Below are positions 1 to 9,990 of a stretch of DNA of 64,000 nucleotides, piece by piece. Positions within the stretch are counted from its first letter, which is position 1. Each line of letters opens with the position of its first letter. Origin of the DNA: Sepiola atlantica (lineage: Eukaryota > Mollusca > Cephalopoda > Sepiida > Sepiolidae); NCBI GenBank assembly GCA_963556195.1, contig OY744529.1, forward strand, positions 62,051,580 to 62,115,579. The letters run 5' to 3'. Position numbers and translations under genes: made by a program. Below the pieces are notes generated by a model. The model worked only from the letters and a program-made list of their open reading frames with translations. It did not search any database and was not told the origin of the DNA.

Positions 1-1487
1 TCTCGTCAATATGGGTTGAGATGTCCCTTTAAGTGTAAGACCGTAAGATAATATTTGACAAAATATCGCTAATATTTTGAGAGCTATAGGAGAACATGTA
101 TAGGATAGGATTATACGTAAATTTTCGTTTCCTGAAGTATAAAATAGAAATAGAAAAATCCCTGAAGTATTTTAAAACAATTTTAATATTCATTACATTA
201 ACAACCTATTTTTTCAGGAAAGAAAAATTTGTCCCGATATATTTAGATTTGTTTTAAGTAAATAAAGTTTTACTTTTACACATTATTAGTGATTTTTTCT
301 TTTAAAGAAAACATTTCTATGGGAGAGGAGAGACAGCTAGGGCAACATTAATCGTTGTACTCTTGTTTAATATTTGTTTGTTTTACGAACGTAACTATAT
401 TGTATAATGTATATTATTATTTACAACAGAGAAACGCGCAAGTACTTTCAAACAAATCGATTTATCTATTTTCTTTTCAATAGTACAATTTTTTAAAGAT
501 TGAATAAAAAAAAATGCTCATAAGTTTGCCAAAAAATATCAATAAATTGTCAATAAACAATTCAGAGATCCATTTAATGTCTTAAAATTTAATATCTGGC
601 CTAGACCTTGGGAGTTGAAAAAATATCGGGTCAAATTTTCCTCCACCGAAAAATTAACTGGAGTAAGTTTTCCTAGGTCGGGAAAAAACATTTATTAAAA
701 TTAAAAATTTGAATAAAAAAGGTGAAAACGTCTATATTTGAAATCTCTAACAAAAACAAACTGTTTACAATTTTAATATTCGATAATAGATTTTTTAAGA
801 TTAAGAAATATATCTATGCTACTTTCAGTTCTAAAGACAACAAATTAGTCAGAAAGTCTAATTATTTGCTTTTTTAAATTAAAATGTAAGATATTTTCTT
901 TAATTTAATTAAGTTTAAACATCGGTTTTATTGTAGAATATGGACAGCTGTTTTCTTTCGCTCATTTCGCTTGGTATTCGCCCAAATTTTGGATGAAACT
1001 GATTGTTGGTCTTAATTATATTTTTGGTCCTGAAATAAAATTCTCATTTACGTTTTAAAGTGTTGAGAATCTAACATTAATTCCCGGTTTTAATCGCTGG
1101 CGGCTATGTTGGGTTTTATTGGTTTTTCCTTAGACTAAAGATATTTTTCCTTGGACTAAATATATTTTTCCTTGGACTAAAGATATTTTTACTGTTTTAA
1201 CATTTTATTAAACACAAAAAACAAACTTTGAACATTCTATTTACAAAAGCAAGTTTTAACGGAATTTAACGAATTTAAAAGCAAACATGAAAAGGTTAAA
1301 ACATACTAGTCGTGAATTTAAGAATAACAAAATGTCACCGAAAAGACGACGGGTATAAATGTGGCATAAAAGTTCAATTTGATATATGCTCAGAAATAAA
1401 TTATAATTTTTTGCCAGAACAAAATGTACCATTTCACCCAAAAAATCGATTTTATCGAACATTTGGGTGAATACCGAGCGAAATGGG

Positions 1488-1490
<3 letters not shown>

Positions 1491-1537
<47 letters not shown>
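1491..1537. repeat. (TA)n array
   Basis: An uninterrupted TA run of about 47 bases. Confidence 0.95.
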
Positions 1538-1539
<2 letters not shown>

Positions 1540-1821
1540 CCTTTATAAAGTCCTCCCAAAAGAAGTGCGCTCCAGGAGCATGCTCCTTTATTGCTGGAGC
1601 GAAGGAGAGAAGGCCTTATTTTATACTCAGCGGGAGTTGAGCAGGAGCAACTCCATTTGGGACTAAAGAGCCGTGGTTTTATCACTCCGCACTCCTCGCT
1701 CCAAAATTATTTGATTTTTATTTAAACATTAGTTTTTTATTCAGCAATATAAAGGAAAAGTAAAGAAAGTCTCAGAGTTTACTCTGAATTATTTTTTTAA
1801 ATTATCTCTGGTAAATGTATA

Positions 1822-1905
1822 TGAGAGAGAGTGAGAGAGAGAGGAAGAGAGAGAGGGGAAGAGAGGGAGAGAGAGAAAGAGGGAGAGAGAGGGAGAAAGA
1901 ACGAG
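1822..1905. repeat. GA-rich purine tract
   Basis: Repeated GAGAGA with GGGA and GAAAGA variants on the + strand. Nearly all purine. Confidence 0.9.
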
Positions 1906-2081
1906 AAAGTTACACATGGAAACAGAAACTGAACTTTTGCGGGTTTTTTCACATCTATGTGTTAAATTTTTGATGGGACAGTTTTCTTAAGGCAGAAGAC
2001 AGACAATTTGGCACCAAATGTCTTTAAATGCGCCAGTGAGTCTATAGATGTCTTTGAAGTTATTTTCTTGTAGATTATTTT

Positions 2082-2083
<2 letters not shown>

Positions 2084-2122
<39 letters not shown>
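2084..2122. repeat. (TA)n array
   Basis: A TA run of about 38 bases. Confidence 0.95.
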
Positions 2123-2125
<3 letters not shown>

Positions 2126-2330
2126 GTTATCTGAACACTTAAGAATGTAAGTTTTAAGATAAGTCGCATTTATTATTGTCACAAATCTCTATCTAAAAAA
2201 GATATTGAGTCCTTTATGTGTACAAAATCTTAAGTCAGCTCGGTTTTGGAATCAGATGTAAATGGTTGCTTTTGAGAAATTGATTCTGTTCCGATTTTGT
2301 AGAGTTTAGTTTTCTTCTAAATGAATAAAG

Positions 2331-2535
2331 GGCACTTCTGCCGTATATATGAAGCAGCAGATTTTCTGTCCTTCTACTGAAAATAAAGGGAGGTAATTCA
2401 ACCGGAAGTGATTTTTTACAACATAAAAAAAAATGCAAGACTGATTTGTTTTTGGGTAACAAGAAACAATTAACAATTTCTTTTTTTTATTATATGAAGT
2501 AAAAAAAATTTAAATAAAAAACCCTAACCCTAAAC

Positions 2536-2576
<41 letters not shown>

Positions 2577-2597
2577 CCCTAATCCTAAACCCTAACC

Positions 2598-2682
<85 letters not shown>

Positions 2683-2900
2683 GAAATCAGGCGGTGTGCC
2701 TGTAAAAAATCTATTGTTTTTTGCGGCTGGTTCATTAAATTACCAATGTCCTGAAGATTAATCTCATTTAACTCCATTTTCTAAATACTAAATTCAACTT
2801 CCGGTGAATTCTGAATGAATGGTATTTGGAGAAAAAAAACGGAACTCTTCAATTTCGATTTCTTAATCGACAGCTGCTTCATATATACGGCAGAAGTGCC
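2331..2900. repeat. Inverted-repeat element enclosing telomere-type array
   Basis: The 28 bases at 2331-2358 are the exact reverse complement of 2873-2900. A second weaker inverted pair lies inside, around CAACCGGAAGTG and CTTCCGGTG. The interior holds the CCCTAA array at 2521-2682. The structure resembles a fold-back element. No protein is encoded. Confidence 0.75.
2521..2682 (+). repeat. Interstitial telomere-type array (CCCTAA)n
   Basis: About 27 units of CCCTAA, with CCCTAAA and CCTAAA variants. It matches the metazoan telomere repeat TTAGGG on the other strand. It lies far from any visible chromosome end and inside an inverted-repeat element. Confidence 0.95.
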
Positions 2901-2913
2901 GAATAAAGTTGTT

Positions 2914-3128
2914 TTCCACCTATCCTAACTATATTAACATCAAAACAGATTGTCCTTATTTAATTCTATGGTACAATATAACATTTTGAAATACTGTATA
3001 TATAGTAATCTGCAAACACTTATAGGTATTCTTAATTGACATATTATAAAGAGTTTCTAATAAATTAATATTCTGCAATGTACATTTGTAATTTGATTTG
3101 TCATATTTCTTATGTATATATACAAATT
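2914..3128 (+). repeat. Dispersed repeat family T, copy 1
   Basis: It starts near CCTATCCTAACTATATTAAC and continues through ATAAATTAATATTCTGCAAT. Related copies are at 4003-4237, 4283-4440 joined to 5158-5345, and a short start at 6378-6440. Confidence 0.75.
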
Positions 3129-3859
3129 ATTTATTTAAAAACTATATGTTACATATTTCAGAGACGTACCATGGTTTAATTGACATGGATTGACCTTTTA
3201 CCATTTAAAAAGAGCGTTAGAGTCCATTCAAATCATCAGTGACTCATGAAATGAAAACAAATCAAAGAATCGAGTTCTACGATCACTGGTAACATCTTCC
3301 GGTGAATTCGCTCAAGCGTCCCTTTTGGAGAAAGTACCGAGTCAATAGGGGTGGACTGTATGTTTAAATGGGTCTTAATCGTAACTAAGTATTATTTAGA
3401 ATAATTTTATTGTTGATAACGGATGCGGTATGTTTCCCTGCTTCAATAGTATATTCTTATTTAGGGGTGATGGTGTGTGGTGTGGTGTAGTTTATTGGTC
3501 GGTGAGTGGGTTAGAATCTTGGTGGAGGTATATTCCTGTTATTAAAGGGTTTAAGTGTTATATTTATATTATTTTTTATTGGGAGGGGTGCTTATATTTG
3601 AGTGTAAAACTGTTGTTATATTTGTAGTCTATGAGCTATGTGGAGGCTTGGTGTTAATGGAGGGGGTATCCTCATCAATGAAAAAATGTCCTAAGGGGTA
3701 TCATATTAAGTGGATGTGTCAAAATAGGTTTGCTATCATCATAATATATTTAATGACCGTATGGGGTCCTCCTATTTAATTAAGTCTGTTAACTTTAATC
3801 TAATAACTTTTATGAGCTTATCGGAGGGTCTGTGTGAATCGGTTATGTTTAAATCTTGG

Positions 3860-3860
<1 letters not shown>
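3129..3860. other. No gene recognised
   Basis: AT-rich sequence with one T/G-rich part at 3430-3780. The reading frames there lack domain-like character. Confidence 0.5.

Positions 3861-3919
<59 letters not shown>
3861..3919. repeat. (TA)n array
   Basis: A TA run of about 58 bases. Confidence 0.95.
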
Positions 3920-3923
<4 letters not shown>

Positions 3924-4002
3924 TTATTTAAGGGTATTCGATAAATATATTTCTATGTATTTAATATCTAAATCTAAATAGATAAATACGAAAGTTTTTT
4001 TC

Positions 4003-4237
4003 CATATATCCTAACTATATTAACATCAAAACACGTTAGACTTATCTAATTCTAATGATATAAGAATATATTGAAATATCCTATATATAGGCATCTCCAA
4101 CTCACTCAAACAAATCTCGATTTTGCTCATTTGCATATTTATTTATTTTTAAGTTTTTAATAAACTAATATCCTGTAATATACCTTTCTACTTTGTATTG
4201 TCAAATTTTCTTCTACATACACAATCGTTTTATCGAT
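4003..4237 (+). repeat. Dispersed repeat family T, copy 2
   Basis: Same order of blocks as copy 1: ATCCTAACTATATTAACATC, then CTCATTTGCATATTTATTT, then CGTTTTATCGATAG. This fuller copy shows where the third copy is interrupted. Confidence 0.75.
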
Positions 4238-4282
4238 AGTACTATTATTATAATTGATATATATATATATATAAGCGCAAAA

Positions 4283-5345
4283 TGTTTTCCATCTATTCTA
4301 ACTATATTAACATCAAAATCGGTTATGGTTATTTAATTCTAAAGACACCAGGTATATAATTGCTTTCCACCGCAGCAACATGTGACATGAGGCTGGAAGG
4401 TGGGGAAAGACTCAGAGTACTTTAATATACCGTATATATATTTATCTTATCGGATTGACATCCATATAACTAAGGGGAGACAAGTACGACCTCCCTTTCA
4501 AAACATAACTATACCGGTTGGCCGTTAGGTGTCGCCTTTTCACCAACAGGTGGCGCTGGAAAGCGACACCAGAGTTATCTGCCCTTCGGACTATAAAAAC
4601 CATTGCAAACGGAAATCATCCTCTTGCCTACTCGACCAGCCTCGACAGAACGACACTGGCGCTTCGTCTCTCTCCTTCTTTTCAGCCCCTCACCACTCTT
4701 GCCTCCAGCAGGGAGAATTGTTTCGCTCCATCGGCCAGTCGCAAGACGATGCGACGACTACCTGTCGCGTCAAAAGATTCCTTCTCCCCTTTTCTGACTG
4801 CTGGACACACATAGTAAGCTTGTCATTTTCTTTCTCTCTTTTCAATTACACACGCACACACGTACACACGCACACACGTGCGTCTTTCTTCTTACAAAAC
4901 TTATTTAAAGAGACATTGCTTTAGATAACAAAAAGACACTATTTCTTTCAAGCCGTCAAAGAGACATTTATCCAAAAGACACTAAAAGACTTTCGTCAAA
5001 TATGGAACATAATTTTTATGTGTAAAAATACAAAATAAATTGTTGTTGTTAATATAAATGTTTGCGTATTGGATATTTTATTTGCCCTTCATTTGTGTTG
5101 AATGTTGACGTTTTCTTGCTCGTTTTTCTTCAATATTTAAGAGGAATAGAGTGCGTTGGCATCCCCCACAATCTCCAAACTGCCTCAAACAAATTTCAGT
5201 ATTACTCATTTGCATATTTATTTTAAAGTTTCTAACAAATTAATATTCTTTAATATACATTTCTAATTTATATTGCCACATTTTCTTCTGTATATGTAAT
5301 CGTTTTATCGATAGAACTATATATAATTATATTAATAATTGTAAT
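4283..5345 (+). repeat. Dispersed repeat family T, copy 3, split by an insertion
   Basis: The first part ends near 4440 (CCGTATATATA) and the second resumes near 5158 (GGCATCCCCCACAATCTCC). In copy 2 these blocks are adjacent. The 0.7 kb between them is the LTR-like insertion annotated separately. Confidence 0.7.
4441..5157 (+). mobile_element. Solo-LTR-like insertion
   Basis: It has the layout of an LTR: TATAAAA at 4592-4598, a long pyrimidine-rich middle, and AATAAA at 5034-5039 followed by a TTGTTGTTG tract. It interrupts a repeat that is continuous elsewhere, so it is an insertion. Neither the TG/CA ends nor the target duplication could be fixed by eye. Short frames in 4518-4924 are not protein-like and I reject them. 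Confidence 0.5.
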
Positions 5346-5463
5346 AAGAGAGATTTTATTTTTAAAAATAGTGGTTAAAAACTTTTTTGGAATTTCATTT
5401 TTAAGGGAGATAATTTACTTCCGGCATTAAGTAAAATTTAAAATGTCGCTGAAATGTGAGAAT

Positions 5464-5650
5464 AAATACTACACTTTGATCTTAGCTAAAAGGCCAAAGA
5501 ACACTAAAAAAATTGTTTTGTGACTAGGCATTTTTAAATGAATAAAAAAAAACTCGATTTAATCGGAATATCTTTTAAAGGAGGTGGGTAGTGTAGTATC
5601 GGATCTGTTGTCATAGTACCGTCCTCACAGGAATTACCTCCCCAGTAAGA
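5464..5650. repeat. U2-like complex repeat, copy 1
   Basis: On the minus strand, 5464-5500 reads much like the 5' end of U2 snRNA (GGCCTTTTAGCTAAGATCAA then GTGTAGTATT). On the + strand, 5590-5640 has GTGTAGTATC followed by a GTCCTC block and ATTACCTCC. A second copy with the same order lies at 7101-7275. Confidence 0.55.
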
Positions 5651-6083
5651 GCTCAACATTTTTTCTGAAAAATTATAAATATACATAGGCTGAAATAAAA
5701 ACGTTTTTCACTTACAATGCAAACCAATAAAATTGAATTTTCTGTTTAAATTGTAAGTTTTTTTATTTAAAGTTTTATTTCACTTCTTAATAAATCCTGT
5801 TATCAATATTTCTCCTCTCCCCCAATAATAAATTAAAAAAAAAAACAGCCATTCTGGCTTTTCTCTTATTTTCTTTAAATTTATGCGACTGAAATAGGAC
5901 TCTGAAAATACTCTTTATTTGGGGTTAATTACTATTTCAGTCATGTAAATTATTTAGAGTGAAGTAAGTTTCGGCATTACTCATAAACAACTCATTTTTT
6001 AAAAAACTTAAACCATGTTTTAGTAAAAATAAACAACTTAGGGTTTTTAATGTTTGCTTTTGTTATGCCAAGTTTAACCGTAC

Positions 6084-6306
6084 ATGTAAAACGCTGAAAT
6101 AAAAGTCAGGTCAGAAAAATATAGTCACCATCACCAAGTCGAAAAAGAGGCTAGCTAAGAGAACGATAACTCAAGTTTATAAACATGCCATTTTTAACTA
6201 GAAAATCATGAAAAGAAGTTATTGTTCTTCCTTAGCTAGCATATTTCTTTTTTTATAAAGATGGCGACTATATTTTTTCGCCCAAATTTTATTTCGGCGT
6301 TTCACG
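6084..6306. repeat. Inverted repeat (fold-back element)
   Basis: 6084-6170 pairs imperfectly with 6217-6306. Matching blocks are ACGCTGAAATAAAA, AAAAATATAGTC, CCATC and GCTAGCTAAG with their complements. The spacer is about 46 bases. It looks like a MITE. Confidence 0.65.
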
Positions 6307-6318
6307 TGGACAATGAAA

Positions 6319-6368
6319 CTTGCCATTTTTTAATGTTATCATTTAGATAACATTAAAAAAATGGCAAG
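6319..6368. repeat. Compact perfect-type hairpin
   Basis: TTGCCATTTTTTAATGTTATC is followed after about five bases by its near-exact reverse complement. It lies just outside the larger fold-back at 6084-6306. Confidence 0.75.
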
Positions 6369-6377
6369 CGAATTTTT

Positions 6378-6735
6378 TCCACATATCCTAACTATATTAA
6401 AACAGTTTATGCTTATTTAATTCTGTGTAGTATATTTTCATTCATTACGATACCTTCCTCCCGGGCATTACCTCCTCTTTTGAAGGGGAGGCAGTATAGT
6501 ATACGTTCGTTCCTCACGATTCCATGACCTTCTCCTTATTTGTGGGGGGGGGGTAGTGTATTATCTATTCTGTTGTCATGATATCATGCTCCCAGGCATT
6601 AACTCCTACTTTTTGGGGGGGGGGGGGAGGGGAGGGTGTTCGTTCGTCATTATATCATCCTTTTAGTCATTACCTCCTCCTTTGGGGCCAGTGTATGTAG
6701 TTAGTTCATAATGATATCATCTTCTCAGCTTAGCA
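6378..6735 (+). repeat. Tandem U2-like satellite, first block
   Basis: After a short piece of family T, degenerate units of roughly 70-90 bases follow. A typical unit carries a G run, GTAGTGTA, TATCTATTCTGTTGTCATGA, CTCCCAGG and CATTACCTCC. Unit lengths vary with the G and T runs. Confidence 0.65.
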
Positions 6736-7042
6736 AAAATATGCAACTGGAGGGAACATATATTTGCTAGTATTTAATAATTTTAAAAAATCGAATATAA
6801 TGAGGTATCTAATAATTTGTTATTTGTGATAGGTAGGGGTTATGGGAGTGCGAGCAGTTATATTTGGGTTGGTAGGAGAGATGTGGCGGTGATATGTATA
6901 ATATATCTGTGAGGAGGAGGTTGTTAAATTGCTATATGTTATAAAGAATTACATTTAATAATAATTGGAAAGGTCTTGGGGTGGGGAGATAGGCACTATA
7001 TTTTTCATATTACATATTTTTAACATACCCCGACGCACTAAT

Positions 7043-7056
7043 ATATATATATATTA
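7043..7056. repeat. Short (TA)n run
   Basis: About 13 bases of TA. Confidence 0.8.
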
Positions 7057-7100
7057 AACACAAAAGTTTTGTCGATGGTAAATTGTCTGATGTCACTGGG

Positions 7101-7725
7101 ATTTGATCTAAGCCAAAAGACCAAGGAACCATAACAAATAATGCTTTTATGACTAGGCTGTATTTTAGACTCAATGAAAAAAAATGATTTAATCTATTAT
7201 TGATTTATCTTTGAATGAGGGTAGGTAGTGTAATATCGGTTTTGTTGTCATAAGACCTTCTTCCCAAGAATTACCTCCTCCTTCTTATTGTGTGGGGGTA
7301 GTGTAGTATCTTTTTTATTGACATTATACCATACTCGCAGGCATTACCTTCTCCTTTTATGGGGAGATCCTCCCAAGTATTACCTCCTCTTTATTTTAGA
7401 GGGGTTAGTGTAGTATCTGTTCTGTTATCATGATACCATTCTACCAGGCATTACCACCTCCTTTTCTTTAGGTGGAGGGGGAATTATCCCAGGATTTACC
7501 TCCTTCTTTGGAGGTAGTGTAGTATATTTTCATTTGTCATCATATATTCCTTCCAGACAATACTTCCTCTTTGAGGGGGGAATATAGTATATGTTTGTTC
7601 TTCATGATACCATTCTTCCAGGATTACATTCTTCTTTTTTGAGAGAGACGGGCTTAGTGTACTATCAGTCATTGCCTCCTTTATTGGGGGTCACTGTAGT
7701 GTATGTTCGTTTACCATGGTTAGCA
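7101..7725 (+). repeat. U2-like complex repeat, copy 2, and satellite block
   Basis: 7101-7128 on the minus strand reads CTTTTGGCTTAGATCAAA, close to U2. From 7212 onward at least six degenerate units carry GTGTAGTATC or a variant, GTCATGATACCAT, CAGGCATTACCTCC and a G run. The reading frame at 7591-7848 is a by-product of this array. Confidence 0.65.
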
Positions 7726-8220
7726 AAAATAAATATCCAAGTTAGATTATGCTCAGACTATGATACAGGCATGTTTACTCCTGAATACCTTCTTTTGGTA
7801 ATTTCCAAAGAAACCAACTGCTGGCAAAAAATGCAATTTATATTGTAAATAAAATGTATCGAGAATTATTTATTAATATTGTAACATCTGACGTGAAAAG
7901 CCTGATTTAACTGCTATGTTTTTATGGATTCCATTGCGTTTTGTTGACTCCTTTATTGGTGCTTAGTTGACCAAATCTGTAGACTTGTTCCCAAGAAAAA
8001 AGACTCAACTTTTTTTTACTTTCATTTTAAAACTGCTGTAACTTGAGATATCACGGATAGAATTCCTTAAACTCGTAAAAGTTCCATTCTTTCTATTTGT
8101 AGCAAATGGAGAGAACAATAAACACATTTCTGAGAAAGAATTTAAAAATCCAAATGTTTTTCTTAGTAAAAAGAAATAATAGCAGCTGCGTGGAAAGTTA
8201 CTCTCTATCAAGTGAGCGTA
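7726..8220. other. No gene recognised
   Basis: AT-rich, no convincing coding or repeat structure by eye. Confidence 0.5.
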
Positions 8221-8760
8221 ATTTATTCCTGAAATAAAGTTCTCACAAAAAATGAATACAATAAGAAAGTGTATAGCATAGGGTTTGATTTAGAATTCAA
8301 TATGGGTGCCAGCATTTGCCACCTGGAAGTTGCATCAACTGATTTCATAAGGAATTTTAGTTTTTTAAGTTTTTATTTACTAATGAGTCATCCTTTATAA
8401 AGGCAAAAAAACACTCGAGGATAAGAGTTACTGAGATGGATAGCTGACAGTTGAAAACAAATTTTTCAGAAACACTGTTCATGGAATTTAAGGACTTGCT
8501 GTTCTCTGAGTCGGCTGTTGTTTTGAGTGAGTGGTATGTGGAGATTTTCAATCCTCTCATAGTATTCATTATCATTCAACTAGTTAAAAGAAATGAATTA
8601 CTTGTGAAATTAGTTGATGCAGTACCCAGGCGGTGTGAGAAGCTGGTGCCGAATACTGGCGCCCATACTGAATTCTAAATAAAATAAAACCCCATGCTGT
8701 ACACTTTCTTATATTCATTTCTTATAAGAATTATATTTCAGTAATAAATTATTAGTTACT
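8221..8760. mobile_element. Inverted pair of LINE 3'-end sequences
   Basis: 8221-8345 read on the minus strand matches 8600-8750 on the + strand, including GAAATTAGTTGATGCA, a CTGGCACCCAT block, CATGCTGTACACTTTCTTAT and a TATTTCAG end. Between them, 8460-8585 matches the 3' region also seen at 15790-15960 and 21960-22100. A third copy of the terminal part lies at 15990-16142. Confidence 0.6.
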
Positions 8761-9714
8761 TTCCACACACTGTGTGCATTAATGAGTAAAAAGAGACAGT
8801 TAATTATTTAATATTTGTATTGCAAGAAAATCTAGAGAAACTTATTTCCCTTGCTGGTGTATTTAAATTATTTAATATTCTAAATTTTTTTTTTTTTACT
8901 TTTTTTAGCTTAATTTTAAACTTTTTTTACAAACTTTTAAGAAACTTTTCTTCTTTTTTTTCTTTTCTTTTTTTAACTGTTTTCTTTTACCTTTTTAAAA
9001 TATTAACCTCAGCAGCCTTCCAGTGTCTAAATACATATTTTGATTTTAATCTCCATATTCTTTACCCCCCCCCCCCCTCCTTCCTGGTTCGAAACCTCTT
9101 TTCAGAAAAAACGTCTATATTGATGACTGTCACTAATAACTAATCCTGTTCATACCATTTGAACACAGTCTTGCTTTTCGTTATAAAATGCTATTATCAA
9201 TCTCGTTTTTTTTAATTTTCTTTTGTTCGTGAAAAATGTTCTTTTTAGTAAAATGGACTAAAACTTGGCTTAACGAATATCATTTTCATTGTAAAAAGAT
9301 GAACGTGTTGCATTGTATCTGAAATCATTTCTATATTAAGACATTTTTGTTATAACATTGTTACAAAAAAGTAATAAAACATCAGTTTACAATGTTAAAA
9401 TATTGTTTTCTCTTTTTTCGACACGTTAATGCGTGGAACAGTTTTGTTTTTTTCACTGTGATATTTTTGTGTTTCTTATCTGGCAGAAGAAATGTGCAAT
9501 AATTAAAATCATATTTTAAACTACTTACATCTATCCGGCATTGCCCGGGAGACTTTTTACTCTGATTTTTTGTTTCACGAAGAAGAAACAGAAGTGAAAT
9601 TAAAATAAATGCGTAATTCCCCCCAAAATGATGTTTAACTTAAAACAATGAGAATTTTAAAATTTGCTTTTAAAACTTTGTTTCACCCAAAACAAGGCAT
9701 CAACTTGGCCCCTG
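8761..9714. other. AT-rich DNA, no gene seen
   Basis: It contains T-rich runs, a C run at 9064-9077 and, near 9536-9556, a CCGGCATTGCCCGGG block that resembles a decayed Helitron 3' hairpin on the minus strand. Confidence 0.5.
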
Positions 9715-9719
9715 AGACG

Positions 9720-9990
9720 TAAAAAGTTACAGTGATTAGGGGCCAGATTTATAGGGAGCATCCTAAGTGAGGAGTTGTTCAACAAGATGTTTGTTCACAT
9801 TACATTTAAATTTCTGGATGTTGGTACAGTCGTGGAAGCAGGGAGAAGAGAGGGAATTCCAAAGACAAGCGGTCCGAGGAAAAAAGCTATTTGAATAGAA
9901 AGTTTTTCGGCATCTTAGGACCTCTCTACATTTGATGACAAAGGATATTGATGGGATACCAGTGAGTTTTCACAACTCTGCGATACTGAT
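9720..9990 (-). pseudogene. Jockey-like LINE C-terminal fragment
   Basis: The minus-strand translation contains FFPRTA, LWNSL and later KFKCNVNKHL, the typical end of a Jockey/CR1-type reverse transcriptase. Frameshifts are present. It abuts the 3' side of the RTE LINE. Confidence 0.5.

Larger units (their letters stand above)
1..2230. other. AT-rich DNA with no gene seen
   Basis: No coding stretch with protein-like character was found. It contains a 28-base unit repeated about three times at 1122-1190, two TA arrays and a GA-rich tract. Reading frames over the TA arrays give only Ile-Tyr repeats. Confidence 0.6.

Noticed and set aside
1424..1685. Reading frames with Ile-Tyr repeats here and over other TA arrays
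   Set aside because: They are translations of (TA)n DNA on both strands, not proteins.
4518..4924. Overlapping 98-131 residue proteins
   Set aside because: They lie between the TATA box and poly(A) signal of an LTR-like insertion and show no domain.
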